Assembly (NCBI GenBank): GCA_963840785.1
Contig: CAWJAF010000014.1
Coordinates: 62,001-126,000 of the forward strand
Source of the DNA: JALYOK01 sp963840785
GTDB taxonomy: Bacteria > Pseudomonadota > Gammaproteobacteria > Burkholderiales > JALYOK01
DNA: 64,000 nt
Direction: 5' to 3'
Part shown: positions 1 through 7,094 of the stretch, piece by piece
How positions within the stretch are numbered: position 1 is the first letter of the stretch
Layout of the letters: the number at the start of each line of letters is the position of its first letter
Notes under the pieces: model-generated
The model's input: only the letters and a program-made list of their open reading frames with translations
What the model was told of the DNA's origin: nothing
Database searches by the model: none
Made by a program: the position numbers and the translations under genes

Positions 1-448
1 GATATTTGTTCAGATCCAAGCCGATGGCGGCATCATTTGGCAGCAATAATAATCCTGCACCGTCGCTGGAAAGGCCGAGTTCTTGTGCCGAGCAAAGCAT
101 CCCCTGCGATGGAACACCTCTTAAATTAGCCTGCTTGATCCCCAGCTCACCAACACGCGCGCCGACTAATGCACAAGGCACAACCGCGCCCGCAGTCACG
201 TTTGCCGCGCCACAGACAATTTGCAGCGATGCAGGCAAGCCAACATCAACCTGACAAACTTTCAGGCGATCTGCACTTGAATGGGGGGCTAACGATACGA
301 CGCGGGCGACGACAACGCCGGAAAAATTAGGTTGCAATGGTTCACGCGACTCAACTTCCAGGCCACTCATGGTGAGTTTTTCCATGACGGACTGCCCGTC
401 CATCATCAATGTCACCCATGTCTCGAGCCAGTTTTCGGAAAACTTCAT
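1..448 (-). CDS. pheT: Phenylalanyl-tRNA synthetase beta subunit, N-terminal part (runs off the window)
   Basis: This is the start of the beta chain of the alpha2-beta2 class II enzyme that charges tRNA-Phe in the cytoplasm. The translation opens with MKFSENWLETWV and continues into the OB-fold tRNA-binding domain, with the typical blocks ADRLKVCQVDVG and IVCGAANV. About 149 of the roughly 790 residues are visible; the rest lies beyond position 1. It follows pheS on the same strand after a 105-base AT-rich gap, the normal order. The start is the ATG at 446-448. The visible part contains no frame break. The identification is secure from family resemblance. Confidence 0.93.
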   Translation of the reverse strand, partial: MKFSENWLETWVTLMMDGQSVMEKLTMSGLEVESREPLQPNFSGVVVARVVSLAPHSSADRLKVCQVDVGLPASLQIVCGAANVTAGAVVPCALVGARVGELGIKQANLRGVPSQGMLCSAQELGLSSDGAGLLLLPNDAAIGLDLNKY

Positions 449-553
449 GAATTAAATGCTTTATTTACGCGTGTTGAATAAATTAATTGAGAATCATCTT
501 ATATCTCATTAATTTCAATATTCTATTTTTGTTTAAACTGAAAAGCAATAGAT

Positions 554-1582
554 TTAAGAAAATTGCTTTAGAAACCTCAAATCGTTCTCATAAAATATTC
601 TTAAATCATTGATTTTATGACGTAACATAGCGAGTCTTTCCACGCCCAATCCGAACGCAAAACCGAGCATTTTCTCACTATCAATTTCGACATGACGAAA
701 CACGTTCGGGTGCACCACGCCGCAACCGAGGACTTCGAGCCAGCCCGTTTGACTACAGACACGGCAGCCGATACCAGCGCAGATCACGCAGCCGATATCC
801 ATTTCCGCCGAGGGTTCCGTGAACGGAAAAAACGATGGGCGAAACCGTGCACGCAAATCGTCTTGCTCAAAAAATTTGCGAACAAAATCGACCAGCAAAC
901 CCTTTAAGCCAGCAAAGTTGACATTTTCGTCAACCCACAGCCCTTCAATTTGATGAAACATGGGCGAATGGGTGGCATCAGAATCGACGCGATAGACACG
1001 ACCCGGCGCAATAATGCGGATGGGCGGTCGATGGGATTTCATGTATCGCACTTGAACCGGCGACGTGTGCGTTCGTAGCACGTAATTGTCGTCGACGTAA
1101 AAAGTGTCGTGCATCGCCCGTGCCGGATGATCTTCGGGAATGTTCAGCGCCGTGAAATTGTAGAAGTCCGATTCGATTTCCGGGCCGTCAGCTACCTCGA
1201 ATCCCACAGAGGCAAAGATCGCTTGAATGCGTTCAATCGTCTGCGTGATGGGGTGCAATCCGCCCAGCCCTGCGCCACGACCTGGTAGGGTGACATCCAG
1301 CGCCTCGGCGCTGAGTTTTTTCTCTAATGCCCCCGCTTCAATTTGATTGCGTTGCCGCTCTAGCGCCGCTTCAATACTGGCTTTGGCTTGATTCACGCGT
1401 GCGCCGGCATCGCGCCGCGCTTCTGCTGCAAGTGTGCCGAGTTGCTTTAGTAGGCCGGTAAGCTGTCCGGCCTTCCCAAGATACCGCGCCTTGACTTGCT
1501 CTAGTTCTACACCATCTCGAACCTGCGCGAGAGTAGCAATTGCATCGTGGACAATCGCGTCTAGATTTTCGAGAAATGCCAT
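554..1582 (-). CDS. pheS: Phenylalanyl-tRNA synthetase alpha subunit
   Basis: Catalytic alpha chain of PheRS, 342 residues, the usual length. The N-terminal third is a coiled-coil arm. The class II core follows, with HPITQTIERIQ, the segment LRTHTSPVQVRYM and the motif-2 region GRVYRVDSDATH...FHQIEG. Motif 3 is GLGVERLAMLRH near the C-terminus, which ends LRFLKQFS. It lies downstream of rplT and upstream of pheT. The ATG is only 11 bases past the T-run of a strong hairpin terminator (1594-1620), and no Shine-Dalgarno sequence is visible in that gap. This suggests that expression of pheST depends on reading through that hairpin. Confidence 0.97.
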   Translation of the reverse strand: MAFLENLDAIVHDAIATLAQVRDGVELEQVKARYLGKAGQLTGLLKQLGTLAAEARRDAGARVNQAKASIEAALERQRNQIEAGALEKKLSAEALDVTLPGRGAGLGGLHPITQTIERIQAIFASVGFEVADGPEIESDFYNFTALNIPEDHPARAMHDTFYVDDNYVLRTHTSPVQVRYMKSHRPPIRIIAPGRVYRVDSDATHSPMFHQIEGLWVDENVNFAGLKGLLVDFVRKFFEQDDLRARFRPSFFPFTEPSAEMDIGCVICAGIGCRVCSQTGWLEVLGCGVVHPNVFRHVEIDSEKMLGFAFGLGVERLAMLRHKINDLRIFYENDLRFLKQFS

Positions 1583-1593
1583 GGTTATCGGTG

Positions 1594-1620
1594 AAAAAAA
1601 AGGGAGGCCAGCGGCCTCCC
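1594..1620 (-). terminator. Intrinsic terminator between rplT and pheS, possible pheST attenuator
   Basis: On the minus strand a perfect 8-bp stem (GGGAGGCC / GGCCTCCC) with a 3-base loop is followed directly by eight T residues. It starts 18 bases after the rplT stop and ends 11 bases before the pheS ATG, so it sits inside an otherwise continuous operon. Structurally it is a complete rho-independent terminator. Whether it partially terminates, or is controlled as in the E. coli pheST attenuator, is inference: there is no room here for a separate Phe-rich leader peptide. Confidence 0.85.
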
Positions 1621-1638
1621 GATTGCATTAGAAATTAA

Positions 1639-1998
1639 CTAGCTGGAGAGACTGGCTTTCGCTTGTTCCACCAATTTCAGGAACGCAGCTTTGTCGAACA
1701 CCGCAATATCCGACAACACTTTGCGATCGATTTCAATCGCGGCTTTCTTCAGTCCATTCATGAATGTGCTGTACTTCATCCCGGCTTCGCGAGCAGCGGC
1801 GTTAATCCGTGCAATCCACAGACCGCGAAAATCGCGCTTACGATTGCGGCGATCGCGATAGGCATATTGACCAGCGCGCATGACCGCTTCTTTAGCGATT
1901 CGGTAAACATTTTTGCGGCGACCACGATAGCCTTTGGCTTGGTCGATAATTTTTTTGTGACGGGCATGTGCCGTTACACCACGCTTAACTCTTGGCAT
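1639..1998 (-). CDS. rplT: 50S ribosomal protein L20
   Basis: L20 binds 23S rRNA early in assembly of the large subunit. The protein is 119 residues, the standard length. It begins MPRVKRGVTAHARHKKII and contains the conserved GYRGRRKNVYRIAKEAV and RDRRNRKRDFR blocks. It is 12 bases downstream of rpmI in the infC-rpmI-rplT cluster. In other bacteria L20 or its operon mRNA mediates feedback control; no such element was identified here. The start is the ATG at 1998, preceded by AGGAGAAC. Intact. Confidence 0.98.
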   Translation of the reverse strand: MPRVKRGVTAHARHKKIIDQAKGYRGRRKNVYRIAKEAVMRAGQYAYRDRRNRKRDFRGLWIARINAAAREAGMKYSTFMNGLKKAAIEIDRKVLSDIAVFDKAAFLKLVEQAKASLSS

Positions 1999-2010
1999 CG
2001 CTGTTCTCCT

Positions 2011-2208
2011 TTAAGCGTAGGGCATCATGGCTCGGATCGAGCCCATGTTGGTCTCATGCACACCTGCCGTACCGCGCAGTTGGCGCTTATTCTTGGTGGT
2101 TTTCTTCGTCAGGATATGACGTTTGAACGCTTGTGAACGCTTAACACTGCCGGAGCCGCGCACTTTAAAGCGCTTGGCGGCACCGCTCTTGGTTTTCATC
2201 TTGGGCAT
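2011..2208 (-). CDS. rpmI: 50S ribosomal protein L35
   Basis: Small basic ribosomal protein of 65 residues, a component of the 50S subunit. The sequence MPKMKTKSGAAKRFKV, then SFKR-like basic segments and HILTKKTTKNKRQLRG, matches L35. The longer reading frame starts four codons upstream, but family alignment places the start at the ATG of MPKMKTKSG (2206-2208), which has a GGAG-type site just before it. It lies between infC and rplT. Intact. Confidence 0.97.
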   Translation of the reverse strand: MPKMKTKSGAAKRFKVRGSGSVKRSQAFKRHILTKKTTKNKRQLRGTAGVHETNMGSIRAMMPYA

Positions 2209-2305
2209 TACACACTCCATCTTTAATTTGAATCCGCGTCGGGTGATTCCGTCGGAATACTTTTACAACCCGAACACGCCATTTTTACAACGGTACTACT
2301 ACAAC

Positions 2306-2824
2306 TTACTTTTTCTTCGGTCCGACTACCATCACCAACTGACGACCTTCCATCTTTGGAAACTGCTCAACGGTTCCATGGACTTGCAAATCGCCTTCAA
2401 CCCGCTTTAGCAAATTAAAACCAAACTCTTGGTGCGCCATTTCTCGGCCTTTGAACCGCAGCGACACTTTAGCTTTATCGCCTTCGGACAAAAACTTAAT
2501 CAGGTTACGCAATTTGATTTGATAATCGCCTTCGTCGGTGCCGGGTCGGAACTTCACTTCTTTGACCTGGATCTGCTTTTGCTTAAGCTTCGCCTCGTGA
2601 GCTTTTTTACTCTCTCGGTATTTGTGTTTGCCAAAATCCATGATTCGACAAACTGGCGGTTTCGCTGTTGGCGAAATTTCTACTAAATCTAACTCCGCCG
2701 TTTCCGCCATGGCTTGTGCGTCTGCCAGCGTTACTATTCCGAGTGGCTCACTGTCTTTTCCGATCAAACGAATTTCGGGAGCAGTGATTTCCCCGTTAAT
2801 TCGCAGTTCTTTTTCCTGGGCTAT
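2306..2824 (-). CDS. infC: Translation initiation factor IF-3, probable AUA start
   Basis: IF-3 binds the 30S subunit and discriminates against wrong start codons and initiator tRNAs. The core ITAPEIRL, DLVEISPTAKPPVCRIMD, KEVKFRPGTDEGDYQ and SLRFKGREMAHQE is unmistakable. The first ATG/GTG/TTG in frame is the TTG at 2767, inside the conserved core, so the true start is upstream. An ATA codon at 2822-2824 is preceded by GGAGG with a 7-base spacer and gives a family-like N-terminus, (M)AQEKELRINGEITAPEI, of about 172 residues. A rare start codon is the known basis of infC autoregulation in enterics (AUU). The AUA assignment here is inference from spacing and alignment. It lies between thrS and rpmI. 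Confidence 0.93.
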   Translation of the reverse strand: MAQEKELRINGEITAPEIRLIGKDSEPLGIVTLADAQAMAETAELDLVEISPTAKPPVCRIMDFGKHKYRESKKAHEAKLKQKQIQVKEVKFRPGTDEGDYQIKLRNLIKFLSEGDKAKVSLRFKGREMAHQEFGFNLLKRVEGDLQVHGTVEQFPKMEGRQLVMVVGPKKK

Positions 2825-2897
2825 TGCGATGCCTCCATAAAATTACCTAAACCGCGCGCGGCCAACCGTCATAACCACAGGCGCGGAACGAAAATTC

Positions 2898-4808
2898 TCA
2901 CGACATTATTGCTGCAAGTTCGGATTTGAGCCGTTCAACGAACGCAATGATGGGCATTTGCCCGAGATCTTCACCCGTACGATTGCGCACCGCAATCGTC
3001 TTCGCCGCCAATTCTTTATCCCCCAAAATTACTTGGTAGGGTAACTTTTGCATACTATGTTCCCGAATTTTATAGGAAATTTTCTCATTTCGCAAATCCG
3101 CCTTGGTGCGGAATCCAGCCGATTTAAGGGCATCATTAACTTCGCTAACGTAACCCGCCTGGTGCTCGGACACATTCATCACCACAATTTGCTCGGGCGA
3201 AAGCCACAGCGGGAAAGTGCCGGCATAGTTCTCGATCAAGATGCCTATAAAACGTTCCATGGAGCCAATCATGGCGCGGTGCAACATCACCGGAATCTTG
3301 CGCATATTGTCCTCGGCAACGTATTCCGCGCCTAATCGCCCAGGCATCGAGAAATCCACCTGCATCGTACCGCACTGCCACGAGCGTCCGATGCTGTCCT
3401 TCAAGTGATATTCGATCTTCGGGCCGTAAAACGCGCCCTCGCCCGGCAATCGGTCATATGGCACGCCACTGGCGTCAAGCGAAGTCGCGAGCGCCGCTTC
3501 CGCCTTATCCCATAACTCATCAGCGCCAACGCGCTTTTCCGGCCGCAGCGCGAGCTTGTAAACAATATCGGTAAAACCAAACACCGCGTAAACCTTTTGT
3601 AACAGCGCTGTGTAAGCAACACATTCGGATTGAATTTGATCTTCCGTGCAAAAAATATGACCGTCGTCTTGCGTGAACGCGCGCACGCGCATGATGCCGT
3701 GCAACGCGCCAGACGGCTCGTTGCGATGGCAGGAACCAAACTCCCCATAGCGTAACGGCAAATCGCGATAGCTGCGCAAATCGGAATTGAACACCTGAAT
3801 ATGGCCCGGGCAATTCATCGGCTTCACCGCATAGTCGCGATTTTCCGATGAGGTGGTGAACATGTTGTCCTTGAAATTTTCCCAGTGACCGGATTTTTCC
3901 CACAGCGATCGATCGATAATCTGCGGGCATTTCACTTCTTGATAGCCGTTGTCCTGATAGATTTTGCGCATGTATTGCTCGACTTGCTGCCACAGTGTCC
4001 AACCTTTCGGATGCCAAAAAATCATCCCCGGCGCTTCGTCTTGCATATGGAAAAGATCAAGCTGCTTGCCGAGTTTGCGATGGTCGCGCTTCTCCGCTTC
4101 TTCCAGCATGTGCAGATAAGCTTCCTGGTCTTCTTTTTTTGCCCAGGCTGTGCCGTAAATCCGTTGCAACATCTCATTCTTTGAATCGCCGCGCCAATAG
4201 GCGCCCGCTAGCTTCATCAGCTTGAAAACTTTGAGTTTGCCTGTTGATGGCACGTGCGGCCCACGACATAGGTCGATGAAATCGCCTTCACGATACAGCC
4301 CGATTTCTTGATCTGCCGGAATCGACGCAATGATTTCCGCTTTATAGTGCTCGCCGATGCTTTTGAAGAATTCGACCGCTTTATCGCGTTCCCAAGCTTC
4401 GCGCCGGATTGGAAAATCCTTCTTCGCAAGTTCAGCCATTTTCTGCTCGATCTTGATTAAATCCTCGGGCGTAAACGGGCGCTTGTAAGAGAAGTCATAG
4501 TAAAAACCATTCGCGATCACCGGGCCGATGGTCACTTGTGCGTCAGGGAATAACGACTTCACAGCATAGGCGAGCAAATGCGCGGTCGAATGACGAATAA
4601 CATCCAAGCCATCGGCATCTTTATCGGTAACGATTGATAAATTCGCATCGGTATCGAGTCGATACGACGTATCAACCAGTTTGCCATCGACTTTTCCGGC
4701 TAACGCCGCTTTCGCCAGCCCGGCGCCGATACTCGCCGCAACCTCGGCAACCGTCAGCGGTTTCTCGAATTCGCGTTTTGAGCCGTCCGGCAAAGTAATG
4801 TTCAACAT
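2898..4808 (-). CDS. thrS: Threonyl-tRNA synthetase
   Basis: Class II enzyme that charges tRNA-Thr and edits mis-acylated Ser-tRNA-Thr. Domains in order: N-terminal TGS domain (MLNITLPDGSKREFEKPLTV), editing domain with HSTAHLLAYAVK and the second half of its site near DLCRGPHVPSTG, catalytic core (PMNCPGHIQVF, RYGEFGSCHRNEPSGALHG, the EYHLKDSIGRSWQCGT region) and C-terminal anticodon-binding domain. The start is the ATG at 4806-4808, preceded by GGAG; the frame opens eight codons earlier, but that part is not family-like. About 636 residues, normal length, no frame break. It heads the thrS-infC-rpmI-rplT-pheST group. Confidence 0.97.
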   Translation of the reverse strand: MLNITLPDGSKREFEKPLTVAEVAASIGAGLAKAALAGKVDGKLVDTSYRLDTDANLSIVTDKDADGLDVIRHSTAHLLAYAVKSLFPDAQVTIGPVIANGFYYDFSYKRPFTPEDLIKIEQKMAELAKKDFPIRREAWERDKAVEFFKSIGEHYKAEIIASIPADQEIGLYREGDFIDLCRGPHVPSTGKLKVFKLMKLAGAYWRGDSKNEMLQRIYGTAWAKKEDQEAYLHMLEEAEKRDHRKLGKQLDLFHMQDEAPGMIFWHPKGWTLWQQVEQYMRKIYQDNGYQEVKCPQIIDRSLWEKSGHWENFKDNMFTTSSENRDYAVKPMNCPGHIQVFNSDLRSYRDLPLRYGEFGSCHRNEPSGALHGIMRVRAFTQDDGHIFCTEDQIQSECVAYTALLQKVYAVFGFTDIVYKLALRPEKRVGADELWDKAEAALATSLDASGVPYDRLPGEGAFYGPKIEYHLKDSIGRSWQCGTMQVDFSMPGRLGAEYVAEDNMRKIPVMLHRAMIGSMERFIGILIENYAGTFPLWLSPEQIVVMNVSEHQAGYVSEVNDALKSAGFRTKADLRNEKISYKIREHSMQKLPYQVILGDKELAAKTIAVRNRTGEDLGQMPIIAFVERLKSELAAIMS

Positions 4809-4830
4809 AACAATCTCCGTTACCACAAAC

Positions 4831-4855
4831 AAAAAAGCGCGTACTTACCGCGCTT
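4831..4855 (-). terminator. Hairpin with T-run in the thrS leader
   Basis: On the minus strand a 7-bp stem AAGCGCG / CGCGCTT with a 7-base loop runs into six T residues. It ends 22 bases before the thrS ATG. It either ends transcription arriving from the DyP cluster or acts as an attenuator in the thrS leader. The stem is perfect but short; its function is inferred. Confidence 0.55.
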
Positions 4856-5148
4856 CGTTTAATTGATGTTGCCATCGGCGACTAGGTTTTAGATCAAGGT
4901 TCCGCGCTGTTCATCATGAGTCGCCAGATTCCCGAATGAATGAAAATGAGTATATCGATATCACGCCGTGGCGACAAGAATATCTGCTGTATGCGGTGCT
5001 AACACCAACGGAATCAACGCGATTACTGACTCATTCGAAAGCCGCATGACTATTGGGCTTCAGGGCATGCCTTGCCAGCCGTCAGGCTAGATGGACTTCG
5101 TGGCGAGGGGGATTCAAAAATTGCTGTTGTTGTTTCTACACATGGTAC
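4856..5148. other. Intergenic region between thrS and the DyP peroxidase gene
   Basis: About 290 bases without a convincing gene. It probably contains the thrS promoter on the minus strand, but I cannot place -35/-10 boxes with confidence. I see no T-box specifier structure and no Thr-rich leader peptide. Confidence 0.4.
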
Positions 5149-6582
5149 TCAGCGCAACTGCTTCAGGAAACTGATGCATGGCGTAAAAAAATATTCGCCG
5201 CCAAGTAACGTTACAAAAGCGCTAAAATCGAAACGTTCACTTATTTTTGACTCTCCCCATGTCACTGGCCAGCGGGAGCCTTTGGCAGCATTCTTCTGGC
5301 CCACAACGGGATCGATCCCGGTATCGTTATCAACGAAGTTTAAGTTATTTAGCCAAAATTTCTGGGTGAATTCAAACTGATTTTCGATGTTACTTTGGTA
5401 GGCCATGAACAATAGTCCAACGTTGCCCGTCGGCATGTCATCAAGCCGAATCGCTGGGTCGCTCGGATGGATAGCGCGATGACCATACGTAATCCCCCGG
5501 CGCGCCATGATATGCGAGCGCTCCTGCTCAAGTGTTATTTTTCCTTCGGACTTTTTCTCGCTTTCACCGCGAGGATTCGACTTTCGAATATGTCCATGTA
5601 ATGGACATTTCAATCCATTCGGATCGTCGTCGTAGTTGAAATTATTCGGGACGGATGCCACGTCAGTCGGGTGAGCATGCGATACGGTAGGCGTTCCATT
5701 CTCGAATCGGCCAATCACTAAAGCGCCTGCGAGCTCTTCTTTGTCGTGTTTGTGATCATCCGAATGAGCGCTTTCTCCAAGGTTCAGGAATTTAGCAAAC
5801 TGCTTTTCCCGCGCTTTAAATCCGCGCACGTTTTCCTCAAGTTTGCGGAATACGAAATAGCTTCCAAAACCGTTAGGGTGCCCTGACGCACATGGAACCA
5901 ACACTTGTTTGAGCGGAAATGCAGGGTCCCATTTGTCAATCCCTTCCTTTTGCTTTTCTGCGTCAATATCTTCTTTGAAGAACAGAGGCTGGCTGCGGCC
6001 ATCCACATAGTTAAAGTGCTCGATACCCCTTCCATCGCTATTTCGTTGTGCCAAACCAATTTCTTGGCCAATAACGCTCAATGCCGCCCCCATTTCTTGT
6101 AGCCACCGGTCGCGCGTGGCGGCGACTTGAGCGGGATTGTCATCCGCGATTATCAACAAGGCGTGGATTTCTGGCTGGAAATGCTCGTTCCACGTATCCT
6201 CATGGGGGTCCAACAAATCCGTACCGCGCAGTTTCATTCCAGCACGAAACGCGTGATCGTCAGGCATTTGTTCATCGAGCTGCAAAACCCGATAGCCTGC
6301 AGCAGATAGTAAAAATGTAATAAAAGTTCCGCCGGATACTTTCGATCGTCGGTACTCACGTGCTTGTTCCAATTGATCGAGCGCGCTAGTTACAGACTTG
6401 CCGACCTTGTTTATAAACTGCTTTACTTGCGGTAGTTCTGATTGGTTAAACTTCAAAAACAAATTCACCGTATGGTCGCGACCGTGGCCTTTGAGGATGT
6501 TGCCTTGCAAATTTGTCATCACGGCACGTTCGACGTCGCATAGCTCGGAGCCATTGATTTGACAATTCATATCGATCCGCAT
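5149..6582 (-). CDS. DyP-type heme peroxidase
   Basis: Dye-decolorising peroxidase family enzyme (COG2837-like), 477 residues. These enzymes use heme and H2O2 to oxidise dyes, phenolics or other substrates. Visible family marks are QGNILKGHGRDH at the N-terminus, the VDG of the GxxDG region (YVDGRSQPLF, about residue 177), the block CPLHGHIRKSNPR (about 330, with the proximal heme His and Arg region), RRGITYGHR (about 362), and the terminal GGEYFFTP. There is no signal peptide, so it should be cytoplasmic or exported with a partner. It is the last gene of a minus-strand cluster with a 124-residue unknown protein and a FecR/TPR/barrel protein. The physiological substrate is unknown. The start ATG at 6582 has GGAG nine bases upstream. 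Confidence 0.88.
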   Translation of the reverse strand: MRIDMNCQINGSELCDVERAVMTNLQGNILKGHGRDHTVNLFLKFNQSELPQVKQFINKVGKSVTSALDQLEQAREYRRSKVSGGTFITFLLSAAGYRVLQLDEQMPDDHAFRAGMKLRGTDLLDPHEDTWNEHFQPEIHALLIIADDNPAQVAATRDRWLQEMGAALSVIGQEIGLAQRNSDGRGIEHFNYVDGRSQPLFFKEDIDAEKQKEGIDKWDPAFPLKQVLVPCASGHPNGFGSYFVFRKLEENVRGFKAREKQFAKFLNLGESAHSDDHKHDKEELAGALVIGRFENGTPTVSHAHPTDVASVPNNFNYDDDPNGLKCPLHGHIRKSNPRGESEKKSEGKITLEQERSHIMARRGITYGHRAIHPSDPAIRLDDMPTGNVGLLFMAYQSNIENQFEFTQKFWLNNLNFVDNDTGIDPVVGQKNAAKGSRWPVTWGESKISERFDFSAFVTLLGGEYFFTPCISFLKQLR

Positions 6583-6643
6583 AACGACGCACTCCGTATC
6601 AGTAAAAAATAAACTCCCAAGCGTAAACTCCCGATATTGCGTC

Positions 6644-6659
6644 AGCCCCTAAAGGGGCT
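6644..6659. other. Short perfect hairpin between the 124-aa gene and the DyP gene
   Basis: AGCCCCT / AGGGGCT form a 7-bp palindrome around two A residues. On the plus strand it is followed a few bases later by a run of seven T (after GTTCA), so it would be a weak plus-strand terminator. In the minus-strand transcript it is an intercistronic stem-loop within the 105-base gap. Confidence 0.5.
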
Positions 6660-6687
6660 GTTCATTTTTTTAGTCAGCGTAGGTGCA

Positions 6688-7062
6688 CTATGGGTAGGGC
6701 AATTTCACGGTGGCCGCAGCGGCTAAGTGTGCAGCCTTAGTTTTTCCGAATAAGGCCGACGAAGCCCAGGCATACTTTGTATGGATGGTTTGACCGCCGA
6801 TCGTTCGTTTCTTCCAAATTGCCGCAATCTGGTTGCCATTTTGGTCTTTGAACTCATACCAAGCTTCAGCAGTTGCCTCCAGCGGTAGAAAATCGGCAGC
6901 GGGAACAGAGTATTTATCTTCTGGCAAGCTTCCATCAGGCGTCACACCGTCTCCGAAATAGTCCTGAAAATCCGCGTCCTTGAACCTTACGGTCACGTAA
7001 GCGATCCGGTGCTCGTTGCCTTGAATATCCGCACATAGATGTTGTACTGATTTGATGGGCAT
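6688..7062 (-). CDS. Hypothetical protein, 124 residues, in the DyP cluster
   Basis: I do not recognise this protein. The start is the ATG at 7060-7062, preceded by AGGAGG with a 5-base spacer; the frame is open seven codons further upstream, but that part overlaps the ribosome-binding site. The protein has no signal peptide and no membrane span. It is mixed in composition with many aromatic residues (AWYEF, DYFGDG, KYAWASS) and an alanine-rich end (AAHLAAAATVKLPYP). It begins 32 bases after the end of the FecR/TPR/barrel gene and is followed by the DyP gene, so the three are probably co-transcribed. A role as a peroxidase partner or cargo is only a guess from position. Confidence 0.7.
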   Translation of the reverse strand: MPIKSVQHLCADIQGNEHRIAYVTVRFKDADFQDYFGDGVTPDGSLPEDKYSVPAADFLPLEATAEAWYEFKDQNGNQIAAIWKKRTIGGQTIHTKYAWASSALFGKTKAAHLAAAATVKLPYP

Positions 7063-7094
7063 ACTTTCCTCCTGCGTTAGCATAAAAATTGGGT

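Noticed and set aside
1663..2136. 157-codon plus-strand frame over rplT/rpmI
   Set aside because: Antisense shadow of two ribosomal protein genes; no independent support.
4672..4875. Possible thrS leader peptide (MATSIKRSAVSTRFF...)
   Set aside because: It has only two Thr codons before the hairpin, overlaps the thrS start and has no ribosome-binding site. It does not look like an attenuation peptide.
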